From JABDMH01 sp965223165 (GTDB taxonomy: Bacteria; Bacteroidota; Bacteroidia; Chitinophagales; Saprospiraceae), in assembly GCA_965223165.1 (NCBI GenBank), contig CBDCVQ010000003.1:62001-126000 (forward strand): a DNA stretch of 64,000 nt, in the 5' to 3' direction. The notes below the pieces were generated by a model. The model saw nothing but the letters and a program-made list of their open reading frames with translations, had not been told where the DNA came from and searched no databases. This document shows, in pieces, positions 27,968 through 37,199 of this stretch. How positions within the stretch are numbered: the first letter of the stretch is position 1; each line of letters begins with the position of its first letter. Made by a program: the position numbers and the translations under genes.

Positions 27968-29794
27968 ATGCGACTACACTTCCTCGTCATCCTGTGTCCA
28001 CTGATATGCCTATCCTGTCAACCGTCTCTCCGGATCGAAGGCGAGCTGAGACAATGGCACAAGGTGGAGCTGATCATCGATGGACCCAGCGCTCTCGAAA
28101 GCGATCGGATCAATCCCTTCTTGGACTATCGACTCCAGACGACTTTCACACAGGGCAATAGCTCGATCGTAGTACCTGGATTTTTCGCCGCCGATGGTCG
28201 AGCCGCCGAGTCCAGCGCGGAGGGCGGCAACAAATGGATAGTCCGATTCCGGCCGGCGACCACGGGCACATGGCAGTACACGGTCTCCCTGCGAAAGGGG
28301 AAAAACATTGCGCTGAGCTCCGATCCGGATGCCGGTGAGCCTGCGGAAGGAGATGAACTTACGGGTGAGCTGGATGTTTTGCCCTCCGACAAGGCCGCGC
28401 CCGACTTTAGAGCCAAGGGCAGAGTACAGCCAGCAGGTCACTATTTGAAATTCTCGGGCAGTGACGAGTACTTTCTCAAGGGCGGTGCCGACAGCCCGGA
28501 AAATTTCCTGGCCTTCGTCGATTTTGACCAAACCTACCGATACGGCGACAAAGCCATCGAGCGTGAGGGGGAGGCTAATCCAAAGGAAAGTATCCATCGT
28601 TATGCACCTCATCTGCAGGACTGGAAAGAGGGGGATCCTACCTGGCAGGGAGGCAAAGGAAAGGCTATGATCGGTGCCCTAAACTACTTGGCTTCTAAAG
28701 GGGTCAATGCACAATATATGCTGACGCTGAATATCCAGGGTGACGGTCAAGACGTGTGGCCATACACTGACCACAATGAGCGCTATCGATTTGATTGTTC
28801 CAAACTGGATCAGTGGGAGATCGTCTTTGATCACATGGAGTCCATCGGCATGATGCTGCATTTTGTGCTACAAGAAACGGAGAATGAAAATCTGCTGGAC
28901 GGTGGGCACACCCAGGTCCAGCGCCGTCTCTACCTGCGTGAGCTCGTGGCGAGATTTGGTCATCACCTGGCCGTGACCTGGAATCTAGGCGAGGAAAATG
29001 GACCGGCTAACTTCAGCCCGGTCGGCCAGACCGACCAGATGCGCAAGGACATGGCCACCTTTTTGAAGGAGGTGAACCCCTACCCGAGCTTCGTCGTGCT
29101 GCACACCCACAGCACCAATCACGGACAAGAAGAGACACTGGTACCCCTGTTGGGATTTGCGCACTTGGATGGCCCCTCCATGCAGGTGAGTCGGCCGGTC
29201 AATATCAATGATCGTATCAGCCACTTCAGGGCGGCCTCTGCCAATGCAGGGCATCCCTGGGTGGTCTGCCTGGACGAGCTAGGTCCTCACTGGCAAGGCA
29301 TTATGCCGGACGCTACCGATCCCACTCACGACACGGTGAGGCACCAGGCCCTCTGGGGAAGCTTGCTTGCCGGCGCAGCGGGCGTCGAATGGTACTTTGG
29401 CTACCGCCACCCGCACAACGATCTCAATTGCGAGGATTTTCGCAGCCGCGATGCCTGGTGGGATCAGACCAAGATCGCGTTGGATTTCTTTCGAAGACAC
29501 GTGCCCTTTGATGAGATGACTCCTGCCAACGCACTGGTGGGGGGTGGAGGCACCTATTGCTTTGCCGCACCCGGTCGCGTCTATGCCATCTATCGGCCCA
29601 TCGAGCGAGGTCCCGTGGATCTGGACCTTCGCGAGACGACGGGCCGCTATGCGATACAGTGGTATGATCCTCGTGCAGGCGGAGACTTGCAGACGGGCAG
29701 TGTGCTCCAGGTCGATGCCGGTGCCCGACGTACGTTGGGAGATCCGCCGAGTGACGCCGGTCGGGATTGGGTAGTACTGGTCACGAGACAGTAG
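27968..29794 (+). CDS. DUF5060 glycoside-hydrolase-like lipoprotein with C-terminal collagen-binding-type domain
   Basis: This 608-residue lipoprotein has the signal MRLHFLVILCPLICLSC. It opens with a DUF5060 beta-sandwich (about 20-115: EGELRQWHKVELIIDGP, ending near TTGTWQYTVS). A TIM-barrel-like core follows (about 140-510) with EYFLKGGADSPENFLAF, AVTWNLGEENG and VCLDELGPHW, which supply conserved Glu/Asp residues of the kind used by retaining glycosidases. The end (about 520-605: YAIQWYDPRAGG) resembles the Collagen_bind_2 domain that closes many DUF4038/DUF5060 hydrolases. It is probably an outer-membrane or periplasmic glycan-degrading enzyme; linkage specificity is unknown. A longer in-frame start would overlap the FAD oxidoreductase gene by about 220 bp and lose the signal peptide. 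Confidence 0.8.
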   Translation: MRLHFLVILCPLICLSCQPSLRIEGELRQWHKVELIIDGPSALESDRINPFLDYRLQTTFTQGNSSIVVPGFFAADGRAAESSAEGGNKWIVRFRPATTGTWQYTVSLRKGKNIALSSDPDAGEPAEGDELTGELDVLPSDKAAPDFRAKGRVQPAGHYLKFSGSDEYFLKGGADSPENFLAFVDFDQTYRYGDKAIEREGEANPKESIHRYAPHLQDWKEGDPTWQGGKGKAMIGALNYLASKGVNAQYMLTLNIQGDGQDVWPYTDHNERYRFDCSKLDQWEIVFDHMESIGMMLHFVLQETENENLLDGGHTQVQRRLYLRELVARFGHHLAVTWNLGEENGPANFSPVGQTDQMRKDMATFLKEVNPYPSFVVLHTHSTNHGQEETLVPLLGFAHLDGPSMQVSRPVNINDRISHFRAASANAGHPWVVCLDELGPHWQGIMPDATDPTHDTVRHQALWGSLLAGAAGVEWYFGYRHPHNDLNCEDFRSRDAWWDQTKIALDFFRRHVPFDEMTPANALVGGGGTYCFAAPGRVYAIYRPIERGPVDLDLRETTGRYAIQWYDPRAGGDLQTGSVLQVDAGARRTLGDPPSDAGRDWVVLVTRQ

Positions 29795-29813
29795 CGGCTC
29801 CGTATCATCCAAC

Positions 29814-29848
29814 AAAAAAGGGGAACAGCATTCTGTTCTCCCTTTTAA
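29814..29848. terminator. Bidirectional terminator between DUF5060 gene and nrdA
   Basis: AAAAGGGGAACAG pairs with CTGTTCTCCCTTTT around CATT, with one bulged base. A-rich and T-rich flanks on the two sides allow function on both strands. It sits between genes converging from 29794 and 29875. Confidence 0.8.
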
Positions 29849-29874
29849 AAGAATGGTAAAAAGACTGTAAGTCT

Positions 29875-32298
29875 TTAGGCGCTGCAGGCCTCACATGTCG
29901 GATCGTCCAGGCTACAGGCCATTACCTCACCCACCTGCATCGGTTCCATGCCGTTGTGACCCACGGTGGCCACCGGCTCCTGTGCAATGTGCGTGGATAC
30001 AATCGTTCCACTGTCCTGCCCCAGCTTTCGCTGATGCTTTTGGCTCAGCGTAAACTTGATGGGATCGACAGCAGCTTTGGATCGCAGATAGTACATGCCC
30101 GTCTTGAGACCCGCCTTCCAGGCGTAGAAGTGCATCGAGGTCAGCTTGCCAAAGTTTGGATCTTCGATGAAGACATTCAAGCTCTGGCTCTGACAAATAA
30201 ATGCCCCTCGATCGGCCGACATGTCAATGAGCACTTTCTGGCTCAGCTCATATGCGGTTTTGTACAACGCCCTTAAATCACTTGGGATGGCCTCAATGTG
30301 TTGTACCGAACCGTTGTGAGCCATGAGTTGCTCTTTCATATCATTATTCCAAAGACCTCGCTTGACCAGATCCTTGAGTAGATGCTTGTTGACGACGATG
30401 TATTCGCCACTTAGTGTTCGCCGGGTGTATATATTTGATGTATAGGGCTCAAAGCATTCGTTGTTGCCCAGGATCTGGGAGGTGGACGCCGTGGGCATCG
30501 GTGCCAGCAAGAGACTATTGCGTATGCCGTGCTCCATGATGTCCTTTTTGAGTGCCGTCCAGTCCCAGCGATCCGAAGGTTGAACACCCCACATATCAAA
30601 TTGCAGGATGCCCTCACTCGCTGGTGATCCTTCAAAACTTTCGTAAGCGCCGTCTCTCTTTGCCAGGGCACAGCTCTCGGTCAGCGCGGCAAAGTAAATC
30701 GTCTCAAAAATGTCCTTATTAAGCTGTCTGGCTTCTGCACTATCAAAGGGATGCCCCATCTGAATGAATGCGTCGGCCAATCCCTGCACACCGATTCCAA
30801 TGGGTCGATGTCTCATGTTGGAGGTCCGGGCCTGCTTGATAGGATAATAATTGATGTCTATGACCTTATTGAGATTGCGTGCAACCACGCGAGTGATTTC
30901 AAATAGTTTTTTGAAGTCAAACTTTCGGTCCTTGACAAATTTGACCAGGGACAGTGAGGCGAGATTGCAGACGGCTACCTCATCTGGTGAGGTGTATTCG
31001 ATAATCTCTGTGCAGAGATTGCTGGATCGGATCGTACCCAGATTCTTCTGGTTTGATTTCTGGTTGGCTGCGTCCTTATACAGTATATAAGGTGTGCCCG
31101 TCTCAATTTGAGATTCAAGGACGGCAAACCATAGATCCTGAGCCTTTATGGTTTTTCTTGCCCGTCCTTCTTTTTCGTATTGTTCGTAGAGTTTATCAAA
31201 GTCTTCGCCGTAGCTGTCGTAGAGCCCGGGACATTCATTGGGGCAGAAGAGAGACCACTCGGCATCATCCTTCACGCGCCGCATAAAGAGATCAGGTACC
31301 CACAAAGCGTAGAATAGGTCTCGGGCGCGCATCTCCTCCTTGCCGTGATTCTTTTTCAGATCAAGAAATTCGGCCACATCGGCGTGCCATGGCTCGAGAT
31401 AGATGGCAAAGGCACCTTTGCGCTTGCCACCACCCTGATCGACGTAGCGCGCCGTGTCATTGAATACTTTGAGCATGGGGATTATGCCATTGGAGGTGCC
31501 ACCGGTGCCCTTGATGTAACTGCCCTGGGCTCGAATATTGTGGATGCTCAAACCAATGCCTCCCGCCGACTGCGATATTTTGGCACACCGGCTGAGCGTC
31601 TCAAAAATACCTGGTATGCTGTCGTCCGTCATACTGAGCAAAAAGCACGATGACAACTGGGGTTTGGGCGTGCCCGCGTTGAAGAGCGTGGGGGTCGCAT
31701 GGATAAACCACTTCTCGGACATGAGATTATAGGTCTCGATCGCCGCATCGATGTCGTCGTCGTGAATGCCAACAGCTGTCCGCATCAGTAGGTGCTGGGG
31801 CCGCTCGACGACCCGCCCGTGCATCCTCAGCAGATAGGATCTCTCCAAGGTCTTAAAGCCAAAGTAGTCGAAGGCATAATCCCGGTCGTAAATGATCGCG
31901 GAATCGAGTCGATCGGCATTCGCACGAATCGTTGCAATGGTCTTGTCGCCGATCAGACCTGCCTTTTGATCGGTCTTGGGGTCCACGTAGTTGTATAGGT
32001 CCTCCATTGTCCGCGAAAAGGACTTCCTGGTTTCCTTATGGAGGTTGGACACGGCGATGCGTGCGGCCAGCAACGCGTAGTCTGGATGGACGGTCGCCAT
32101 GGTCGCTGCGGTCTCGGCCGCCAGATTGTCTAGCTCCACGGTCGTGACCCCATCGTAGAGCCCCTGGATCACCCTTTTGGCGATCTCAATGGCGTCGACA
32201 AAGTCGGCGTTTAGTCCGTAACAAAGTTTCTTGACACGAGCGGTAATTTTGTCAAAGCTGACGTGCTCGGATTTGCCACTGCGCTTGATAACTTGCAT
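29875..32298 (-). CDS. nrdA: Ribonucleoside-diphosphate reductase, alpha (large) subunit, class I
   Basis: This 807-residue catalytic subunit reduces ribonucleotides for DNA synthesis. An N-terminal ATP-cone (about 1-95, MQVIKRSGKSEHVSFDKI) suggests dATP overall-activity control. The barrel contains SSCFLLSMTDDSIPGI with the first redox cysteine, SNLCTEI and VCNLASL with the active-site Asn/Cys/Glu set, and LLLAPMPTASTSQILGNNEC with the second redox cysteine and downstream residues. The tail ends CEACSA, the CxxC shuttle that accepts electrons from thioredoxin/glutaredoxin. It lies 30 bp downstream of nrdB in the same operon. The gene order, B before A, is the reverse of E. coli. Confidence 0.96.
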   Translation of the reverse strand: MQVIKRSGKSEHVSFDKITARVKKLCYGLNADFVDAIEIAKRVIQGLYDGVTTVELDNLAAETAATMATVHPDYALLAARIAVSNLHKETRKSFSRTMEDLYNYVDPKTDQKAGLIGDKTIATIRANADRLDSAIIYDRDYAFDYFGFKTLERSYLLRMHGRVVERPQHLLMRTAVGIHDDDIDAAIETYNLMSEKWFIHATPTLFNAGTPKPQLSSCFLLSMTDDSIPGIFETLSRCAKISQSAGGIGLSIHNIRAQGSYIKGTGGTSNGIIPMLKVFNDTARYVDQGGGKRKGAFAIYLEPWHADVAEFLDLKKNHGKEEMRARDLFYALWVPDLFMRRVKDDAEWSLFCPNECPGLYDSYGEDFDKLYEQYEKEGRARKTIKAQDLWFAVLESQIETGTPYILYKDAANQKSNQKNLGTIRSSNLCTEIIEYTSPDEVAVCNLASLSLVKFVKDRKFDFKKLFEITRVVARNLNKVIDINYYPIKQARTSNMRHRPIGIGVQGLADAFIQMGHPFDSAEARQLNKDIFETIYFAALTESCALAKRDGAYESFEGSPASEGILQFDMWGVQPSDRWDWTALKKDIMEHGIRNSLLLAPMPTASTSQILGNNECFEPYTSNIYTRRTLSGEYIVVNKHLLKDLVKRGLWNNDMKEQLMAHNGSVQHIEAIPSDLRALYKTAYELSQKVLIDMSADRGAFICQSQSLNVFIEDPNFGKLTSMHFYAWKAGLKTGMYYLRSKAAVDPIKFTLSQKHQRKLGQDSGTIVSTHIAQEPVATVGHNGMEPMQVGEVMACSLDDPTCEACSA

Positions 32299-32328
32299 AG
32301 TCTGAGAGTGAGCGTTTGATGATGAGAA

Positions 32329-33306
32329 TTAGAAATCTTCGTCCAGTTTGAAAACCTGCTTTTCTTTGTCGGCCATGACCCCAGCCTTCTGGTAGTCACC
32401 CACGCGTTTTTCAAAGAAATTGGTCTTGCCTTGCAGCGAGATCAAGTCCATCCAGGGGAATGGATTCTCGACGTGATACTGCTTGGGGCACGAAAGGGCT
32501 CCGAGCAGCCGATCGGCCACAAATTCAATGTACTGACACATCATTTCAGCATTCATACCGATCAAGCTGACGGGCAACGCGTCGGATACGAATTCTTTCT
32601 CAATAGTCACCGCATCTTTGATAATCTCAACCACGGTTTCTTGTGGTAGACGATGCACAATATGTTTGTTGTAAAGGAGGCAGGCAAAGTCACAATGCAT
32701 GCCTTCATCTCGGGAGATCAATTCATTGGAGAAGGAGAGCCCAGGCATCAGCCCTCTCTTCTTGAGCCAAAAGATCGAACAGAAGGAGCCGGAGAAGAAT
32801 ATACCTTCCACCGCCGCGAAAGCAATGATCCGCTCGGCGAATGAGCCATTTTCAATCCAGCGCAACGCCCAATCTGCTTTCTTTTTGACACACGGCATGG
32901 TGTCGATGGCGTTGAGGCAGAAGTCTTTTTCTTTGGGGTCCTTTATATAGGTGTCGATCAGGAGAGAATACGTCTCGGAATGGATGTTTTCCATCATGAT
33001 CTGAAAGCCATAGAAGAATTTGGCCTCGGTATACTGCACCTCGGCGACAAAGTTCTCCGCCAAGTTCTCATTGACGATGCCATCGCTGGCGGCAAAGAAA
33101 GCGAGCACGTGCTTGATGAAGTGCCGCTCATTGTCATTGAGCTTCTCGTGCCAGTCCATAAGGTCCTGACTGAGATCGATCTCCTCGGCTGTCCAGAAGC
33201 AGGCCTCCATCTTCTTATAGAAGGCCCAAATGTCATTGTGCTCGATCGGGAATAGGACAAAGCGTCCAGGGTTTTCTTTCAAAATGGGTTCCGTGCTCAT
33301 GTCCAT
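32329..33306 (-). CDS. nrdB: Ribonucleoside-diphosphate reductase, beta (small) subunit
   Basis: This 325-residue ferritin-fold subunit generates the radical for NrdA. Iron-ligand and radical motifs are visible. ERHFIKHVLAFFAASDGIVN is followed by MMENIHSETYSLLID, where the Tyr after HSET is the expected radical tyrosine; this makes it class Ia-like rather than the Tyr-less Ic type. SRDEGMHCDFACLL supplies the second Glu/His pair. The C-terminal KQVFKLDEDF is the tail that docks on NrdA. ATG 33306 was taken as start, ATG 33300 is equally possible, and an in-frame TTG at 33324 is less likely. I searched the upstream region for an NrdR-box pair and saw none that fits. Confidence 0.95.
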   Translation of the reverse strand: MDMSTEPILKENPGRFVLFPIEHNDIWAFYKKMEACFWTAEEIDLSQDLMDWHEKLNDNERHFIKHVLAFFAASDGIVNENLAENFVAEVQYTEAKFFYGFQIMMENIHSETYSLLIDTYIKDPKEKDFCLNAIDTMPCVKKKADWALRWIENGSFAERIIAFAAVEGIFFSGSFCSIFWLKKRGLMPGLSFSNELISRDEGMHCDFACLLYNKHIVHRLPQETVVEIIKDAVTIEKEFVSDALPVSLIGMNAEMMCQYIEFVADRLLGALSCPKQYHVENPFPWMDLISLQGKTNFFEKRVGDYQKAGVMADKEKQVFKLDEDF

Positions 33307-33775
33307 AGGCCGCGTTTTTTTCAAGTTTGTTGAGTGTCTCTAAGCTCATGCATCACCCGAAGGGTCAAGCGTGAAGTTGGACCCATCGTTTCTGCATACA
33401 TATGACGATAACTAATAATATATAAAATTTCCTAATACTTACTGCGCTAGTAGGTAGGGGCTTACGTATTCACGATTACCTTATGCTCCAACATATTAGG
33501 GGATTACCTTATATCAGATGGCGAGAGCTAATTTAGAGAAAAGAGAAAATGAGGGTCTGATTAGTTATTAACAATATGTTAATAAAATATCTAATTTGTT
33601 GACAATCATTATATAAGTAAATTATGTAATGTGAATGGCCCGTGGATTGGGTCACGTTAGCCCAGGGAGCGTTAAAAAATTGTTTGCCTAAGATCCTCCT
33701 TCCGACTCGATTTAACACAAGTTGGTTTGATCTTTGTAGCTGCTATGGACTAAGCGAAAAGGTCTTAAAATGAGT
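33307..33775. other. AT-rich intergenic region upstream of nrdB
   Basis: These roughly 470 bases are clearly more AT-rich than the rest of the window. They hold several AT dyads (around ATATGTTAATA and AATAATATATAAA) but no supported gene. The nrdB promoter should lie at the left. The right end leads to a strong plus-strand terminator (33776) with no gene in front of it, so a small RNA could be encoded around 33600-33775. Confidence 0.5.
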
Positions 33776-33809
33776 AGCCGTCGAATCGTTTCGACGGCTT
33801 CTTTTTTTG
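33776..33809 (+). terminator. Strong rho-independent terminator without an upstream gene
   Basis: AGCCGTCGAA (33776-33785) pairs perfectly with TTCGACGGCT (33790-33799) around TCGT, followed by TCTTTTTTT. No plus-strand gene precedes it for more than 3 kb (nrdB and nrdA are on the other strand). Confidence 0.8.
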
Positions 33810-33924
33810 GCATTCGGCCAGGCGCCGGGTCCAAACCATCCGGGAATGCCGTGGATCAGCCCTTTCCACGGCCTATCAGCCATTTACCAGTTCCTTCGTA
33901 CCTTTTGGCTTCTTTCGCCAAGGG

Positions 33925-34275
33925 ATGGATCTCGAACGTTTGACCGTCATATGCACTAGTTTTCCAGGTGTCGAGCAGGACATCAAGTGGGAACATGACC
34001 TGTGCTTTCTCGTAGGCAAGAAGATGTTTGCCGCTACCGGACTACACCGAGATTTCAATGTATCATTTAAGGTCACGCCGGAGAAGTTTGCCGAGTTGGT
34101 CGAGCGCCCTGGCATCATACCTGCTCCGTATTTGGGGCGCTATCACTGGGTATCGGTATCCGATGGACAATCCCTAACGATCGCAGAGTGGGAAGCCTTG
34201 CTGAAAGCTTCCTACCAAGCTGTATTTGATAAGCTACCCCGCAAGGTGCGCCTGTCCCTCCAAGGGGACCCGTGA
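33925..34275 (+). CDS. MmcQ/YjbR-family protein
   Basis: This 116-residue cytoplasmic protein has the CyaY-like fold of the MmcQ/YjbR family. The family features are present: an N-terminal helix followed by FPGVEQDIKWEHDLCFLVGK, then KMFAATGL, the VSFKVTPEKFAELVERPGII stretch and the C-terminal YHWVSVSDGQSLTIAEWEAL. The length is normal for the family (about 115-120 aa). It is described as DNA-binding-like, but no physiological role is firm. It is monocistronic, ending 7 bp from the convergent T9SS gene. TACCTTTTG around 33899-33907 is a near match to the -7 box and would give a short leader. Confidence 0.85.
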   Translation: MDLERLTVICTSFPGVEQDIKWEHDLCFLVGKKMFAATGLHRDFNVSFKVTPEKFAELVERPGIIPAPYLGRYHWVSVSDGQSLTIAEWEALLKASYQAVFDKLPRKVRLSLQGDP

Positions 34276-34282
34276 TACCTGC

Positions 34283-35593
34283 TTATCGAATCACACTCAC
34301 CTTGCGGCTGATGATCTCATCTCCCGTACTAAATTGGACCTGGTAGACACCCGGGGCAAAGGACTTCGTACTGACCCGCATCCAGTTTTTGCCTGCCTCC
34401 AGCTCATAGGGCTGGGTGACGATCAGTTGGCCTCCTTGATCGATGATCCGGACGTGGCTCTGATGTGCTTTGGTGGCGATCACCTCGATGTAAAAGTAGT
34501 TCTTGTAGGAGGGGTTCGGATATACATTGACGGTCGTGACGTCATAACAATCCCTGCCGCTGACCACATCCTGGGCGATCATCTCCTTCAGGCCGTCTGC
34601 CTCTACCTTTGACAGTCTAAAATAATTGTGCTCATTGAGCTTTCGCGGGAGCAACTCTTCATACGAGGAGACCTGGTCATAGATATTCTGTGGCTCGACT
34701 TGCAGGGCCTTACTATAATTGTACCCATCATAGCTGTATTCCACGAGATACGACTCCAAGGCAAACTCGCCGGTACTCTCCCACTTGATGATTGGCTGGC
34801 AATTTTCATCGCGATCCACCCCAAAGCTGAGCAACTCCACCGGCAGCAAGCCGGCAGGACCAAATAGCATCTCGCCCCAGAGGCCGATACCCCGGCCTCC
34901 CGGATTACCTCCAATAGCAGCCTCGTGATACACGATGGTCACCGAGTCGATGATCAATTGACCGAAGTCCACTAGTATGGATCCCGCGTCCTGATTTTGT
35001 TGGGACGTACCATCTCCATTAGGCCCACTACTACCACCCAGAGCCTGTGCTGTGTTAGACGACACACCCACAGTAGGCATGGTCGACAAGACAGACAAGA
35101 CCGGCAAGGCCGTCGAGTCGTTGGCGTAGATCACCAGGCTGTCCTTTCTTCCGGTGGCCTGATCGATGTCAGAAATCTCAAATTGCAGGCAAGCCACCGG
35201 CTTGCTGAACCGAAGTTTGGCCACCACTGGCGAGGTACCCTGGCCAGGATCAGGATCGAAGATCAAGCCCAAGTCCAAGTTCTGTCCAAAACGCCATATC
35301 GTATCCCCATCAATGTAGGGGGACTGCAGGTCAAATGCAGCAAACGACCCCTGCGCCGTGGTCGACACCTCCATGTCGACATCCACGCTGTCAAGAAACC
35401 CTACCATCGGTACGCGAAACGTGCGATGCTGATCGCCGAGCGGCCACAGCTTATCTTGCCAGGAGAGGCTGCTCAGGGGCCCAGAACAGTCTTGGGCCCG
35501 GCCGACCCCGATCAAGACAAAAAACATCATGATGACCAAAGTAACCAGCCTGGCCATCGTACCGTCTAAAACACTGTACTTGGTTGTATTCAT
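34283..35593 (-). CDS. T9SS-secreted protein with C-terminal sorting domain
   Basis: This 436-residue protein has a signal peptide (MARLVTLVIMMFFVLIGVGR then AQ), preceded by a 12-residue extension from ATG 35593; ATG 35557 is an alternative start. The mature N-terminal half is a beta-rich domain with DGDTIWRFGQNLDLGLIFDP and VACLQFEISDID, like domains that sense or bind surfaces. The middle contains LLPVELLSFGVDRD followed by a fibronectin-III-like segment (IIKWESTGEFALESYLVEYS), a pairing typical of T9SS cargo. The C-terminus is a type A sorting domain (VNVYPNPSYKNYFYIEV, then RIIDQGGQLI and ending ISRKVSVIR). It should be displayed at the cell surface; the ligand is unknown. Confidence 0.85.
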   Translation of the reverse strand: MNTTKYSVLDGTMARLVTLVIMMFFVLIGVGRAQDCSGPLSSLSWQDKLWPLGDQHRTFRVPMVGFLDSVDVDMEVSTTAQGSFAAFDLQSPYIDGDTIWRFGQNLDLGLIFDPDPGQGTSPVVAKLRFSKPVACLQFEISDIDQATGRKDSLVIYANDSTALPVLSVLSTMPTVGVSSNTAQALGGSSGPNGDGTSQQNQDAGSILVDFGQLIIDSVTIVYHEAAIGGNPGGRGIGLWGEMLFGPAGLLPVELLSFGVDRDENCQPIIKWESTGEFALESYLVEYSYDGYNYSKALQVEPQNIYDQVSSYEELLPRKLNEHNYFRLSKVEADGLKEMIAQDVVSGRDCYDVTTVNVYPNPSYKNYFYIEVIATKAHQSHVRIIDQGGQLIVTQPYELEAGKNWMRVSTKSFAPGVYQVQFSTGDEIISRKVSVIR

Positions 35594-35802
35594 ATTACAC
35601 TTTTCTATAATATAAACCTCTGCAAATTGCTTGCCAATGCTTTATGAATGTCAGATTTTAACAATATGTATCGGTTATTGTCTAGCTAGCTGCCAATTGC
35701 ACCCTGGAAAAGCATCGGTTTGATGGCAACCCGTGCAACTGCCAAACGCCTTGCCTACGTGCTGGCGACAACGTACTTTTATGTCAACACTATTCCTACC
35801 TG

Positions 35803-37167
35803 ATGACCACTAAGCGACAGCTGGCCGCCATTATGTTCTCTGACATGGCCGGCTTTTCCAGTATGCTCTACACCGACAGACAATTGGCCGAGACGGTCCG
35901 CGAGCGACATCGGTCCACCTTGCAGCGGCTGCACGAGCGATATCGGGGTGGATTGATGCAGCACTTTGGCGATAGCACCCTAAACATCTACGATAGTGCC
36001 GTCGCTGCCGTCGAGTGTGCCGTGGCGTTGCAACTAGAGTTGCGGCAGGCACCGGAGATACCTCTGCGCATTGGCATCCATACGGGTGAAGTACTGCACG
36101 ACCAGGCAGGAGCCTATGGAGATGGACTGAGTGTGGCCAGCCGCGTCGAACGCCTATGTCCGCCCGGGGCGGTCTTCATTACTGCCAAAGTCTATGATGA
36201 CATCAAGAACCATCCCTGGTTGACTGCTCGGTCGGTAGGCCACTTTGACCTCGAAGATCTCAAGCAGACCCTAGAAATCTACGTGGTGACTAATCGAGGG
36301 TTGGTGGTCCCAACTGCGGGTGCCCTGCGCCAGACCCAATCGGAACAAGACTCGGAGGAAGAGGAACCCATTGCCACAACGCCGATAGGCGGCAAGAAAA
36401 GACGTGTGGCCTCCTTCCTAGCCCTGCTCTTTGGTGGCTTCGGTGTACATCGGTTCTATTTGGGACAGCGGTTCAAGGGTGTGCTATACTTCGTCTTCAC
36501 CGGCATCATGCTCATCGCGTCGATCGTTGAAGAGGCTCCTTTTATCCTCCTTGGTTGGATCCTGCCTATCATCGATGCCATCCTCTTTGCCGCCATGCCG
36601 CGGGTAGAGTTTGACGCAAAATTTAATGGGGGCAAAACCTCCAAAAGAGTCAAGGGCTCGAAACGCGGAAAACGGAAGAAATTGGGCGTACGAAAAAAGG
36701 CATCCAAAAATCCGGTTTTTGGCATGCTCAAGACTGCGCTGCGCAAGTACGAAGCAGGCCATTACGCAAAGGCGGTACCCAAGTTTGATAAGGTGCTTGA
36801 GCAGGAACCGGAGAACACGGTAGCGCACTATTACCTGGCCTGCTGCTTCTCGATGCTCAGGGACACCGAAGATGCGATGTTCCATCTGACGAAAGCGGTC
36901 GAGTATGGATTTGATGACTTTGATCGCATTGAGCGGGAGCGTACGCTCCGGCATGTACGAAATACCGCTGCCTTTAGCGAGCTGCGCGATCGTGGGTATG
37001 CCCTGTCTCATGCCCTACCCCCTCCCCAACCCGACCTGCTCAGTCAGACGGACAGTCTGCAGCTTTCTGCTCTAGAGCAGATCGAGGCGCTAGGCGACCG
37101 GCTGGAACGAGGAGAATTGTCGCCCGGCGAGTTTGAATCGGAGAAGCAGCGGATACTCGGCAAGTAA
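35803..37167 (+). CDS. Class III nucleotide cyclase fused to TM2, TPR and SHOCT-like modules
   Basis: This 454-residue protein reads as four modules. Residues 5-165 form a class III cyclase domain with metal-binding Asp14 (MFSDMAGFS) and Asp57 (HFGDSTL) and transition-state Arg114. The usual Asn four residues before that Arg is Ser110, and the base-selecting Lys four residues before Asp57 is Gln53, so substrate and activity are uncertain. Residues 197-275 are a TM2 domain (GGFGVHRFYLGQ) with two helices that would anchor it in the inner membrane. A basic linker follows, then a TPR-like pair (about 310-370). The end (422-454, ALEQIEALGDRLERGELSPG) resembles a SHOCT oligomerisation motif. The gene is followed 32 bp later by a GNAT gene, perhaps in one operon. 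Confidence 0.82.
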   Translation: MTTKRQLAAIMFSDMAGFSSMLYTDRQLAETVRERHRSTLQRLHERYRGGLMQHFGDSTLNIYDSAVAAVECAVALQLELRQAPEIPLRIGIHTGEVLHDQAGAYGDGLSVASRVERLCPPGAVFITAKVYDDIKNHPWLTARSVGHFDLEDLKQTLEIYVVTNRGLVVPTAGALRQTQSEQDSEEEEPIATTPIGGKKRRVASFLALLFGGFGVHRFYLGQRFKGVLYFVFTGIMLIASIVEEAPFILLGWILPIIDAILFAAMPRVEFDAKFNGGKTSKRVKGSKRGKRKKLGVRKKASKNPVFGMLKTALRKYEAGHYAKAVPKFDKVLEQEPENTVAHYYLACCFSMLRDTEDAMFHLTKAVEYGFDDFDRIERERTLRHVRNTAAFSELRDRGYALSHALPPPQPDLLSQTDSLQLSALEQIEALGDRLERGELSPGEFESEKQRILGK

Positions 37168-37199
37168 CCTACTTGCATATCTCCAGCCGCCTGACAGCC

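Noticed and set aside
33533..33718. 61-codon minus-strand frame in the AT-rich region before nrdB
   Set aside because: Translation of AT-rich DNA with no signal, domain or start context.
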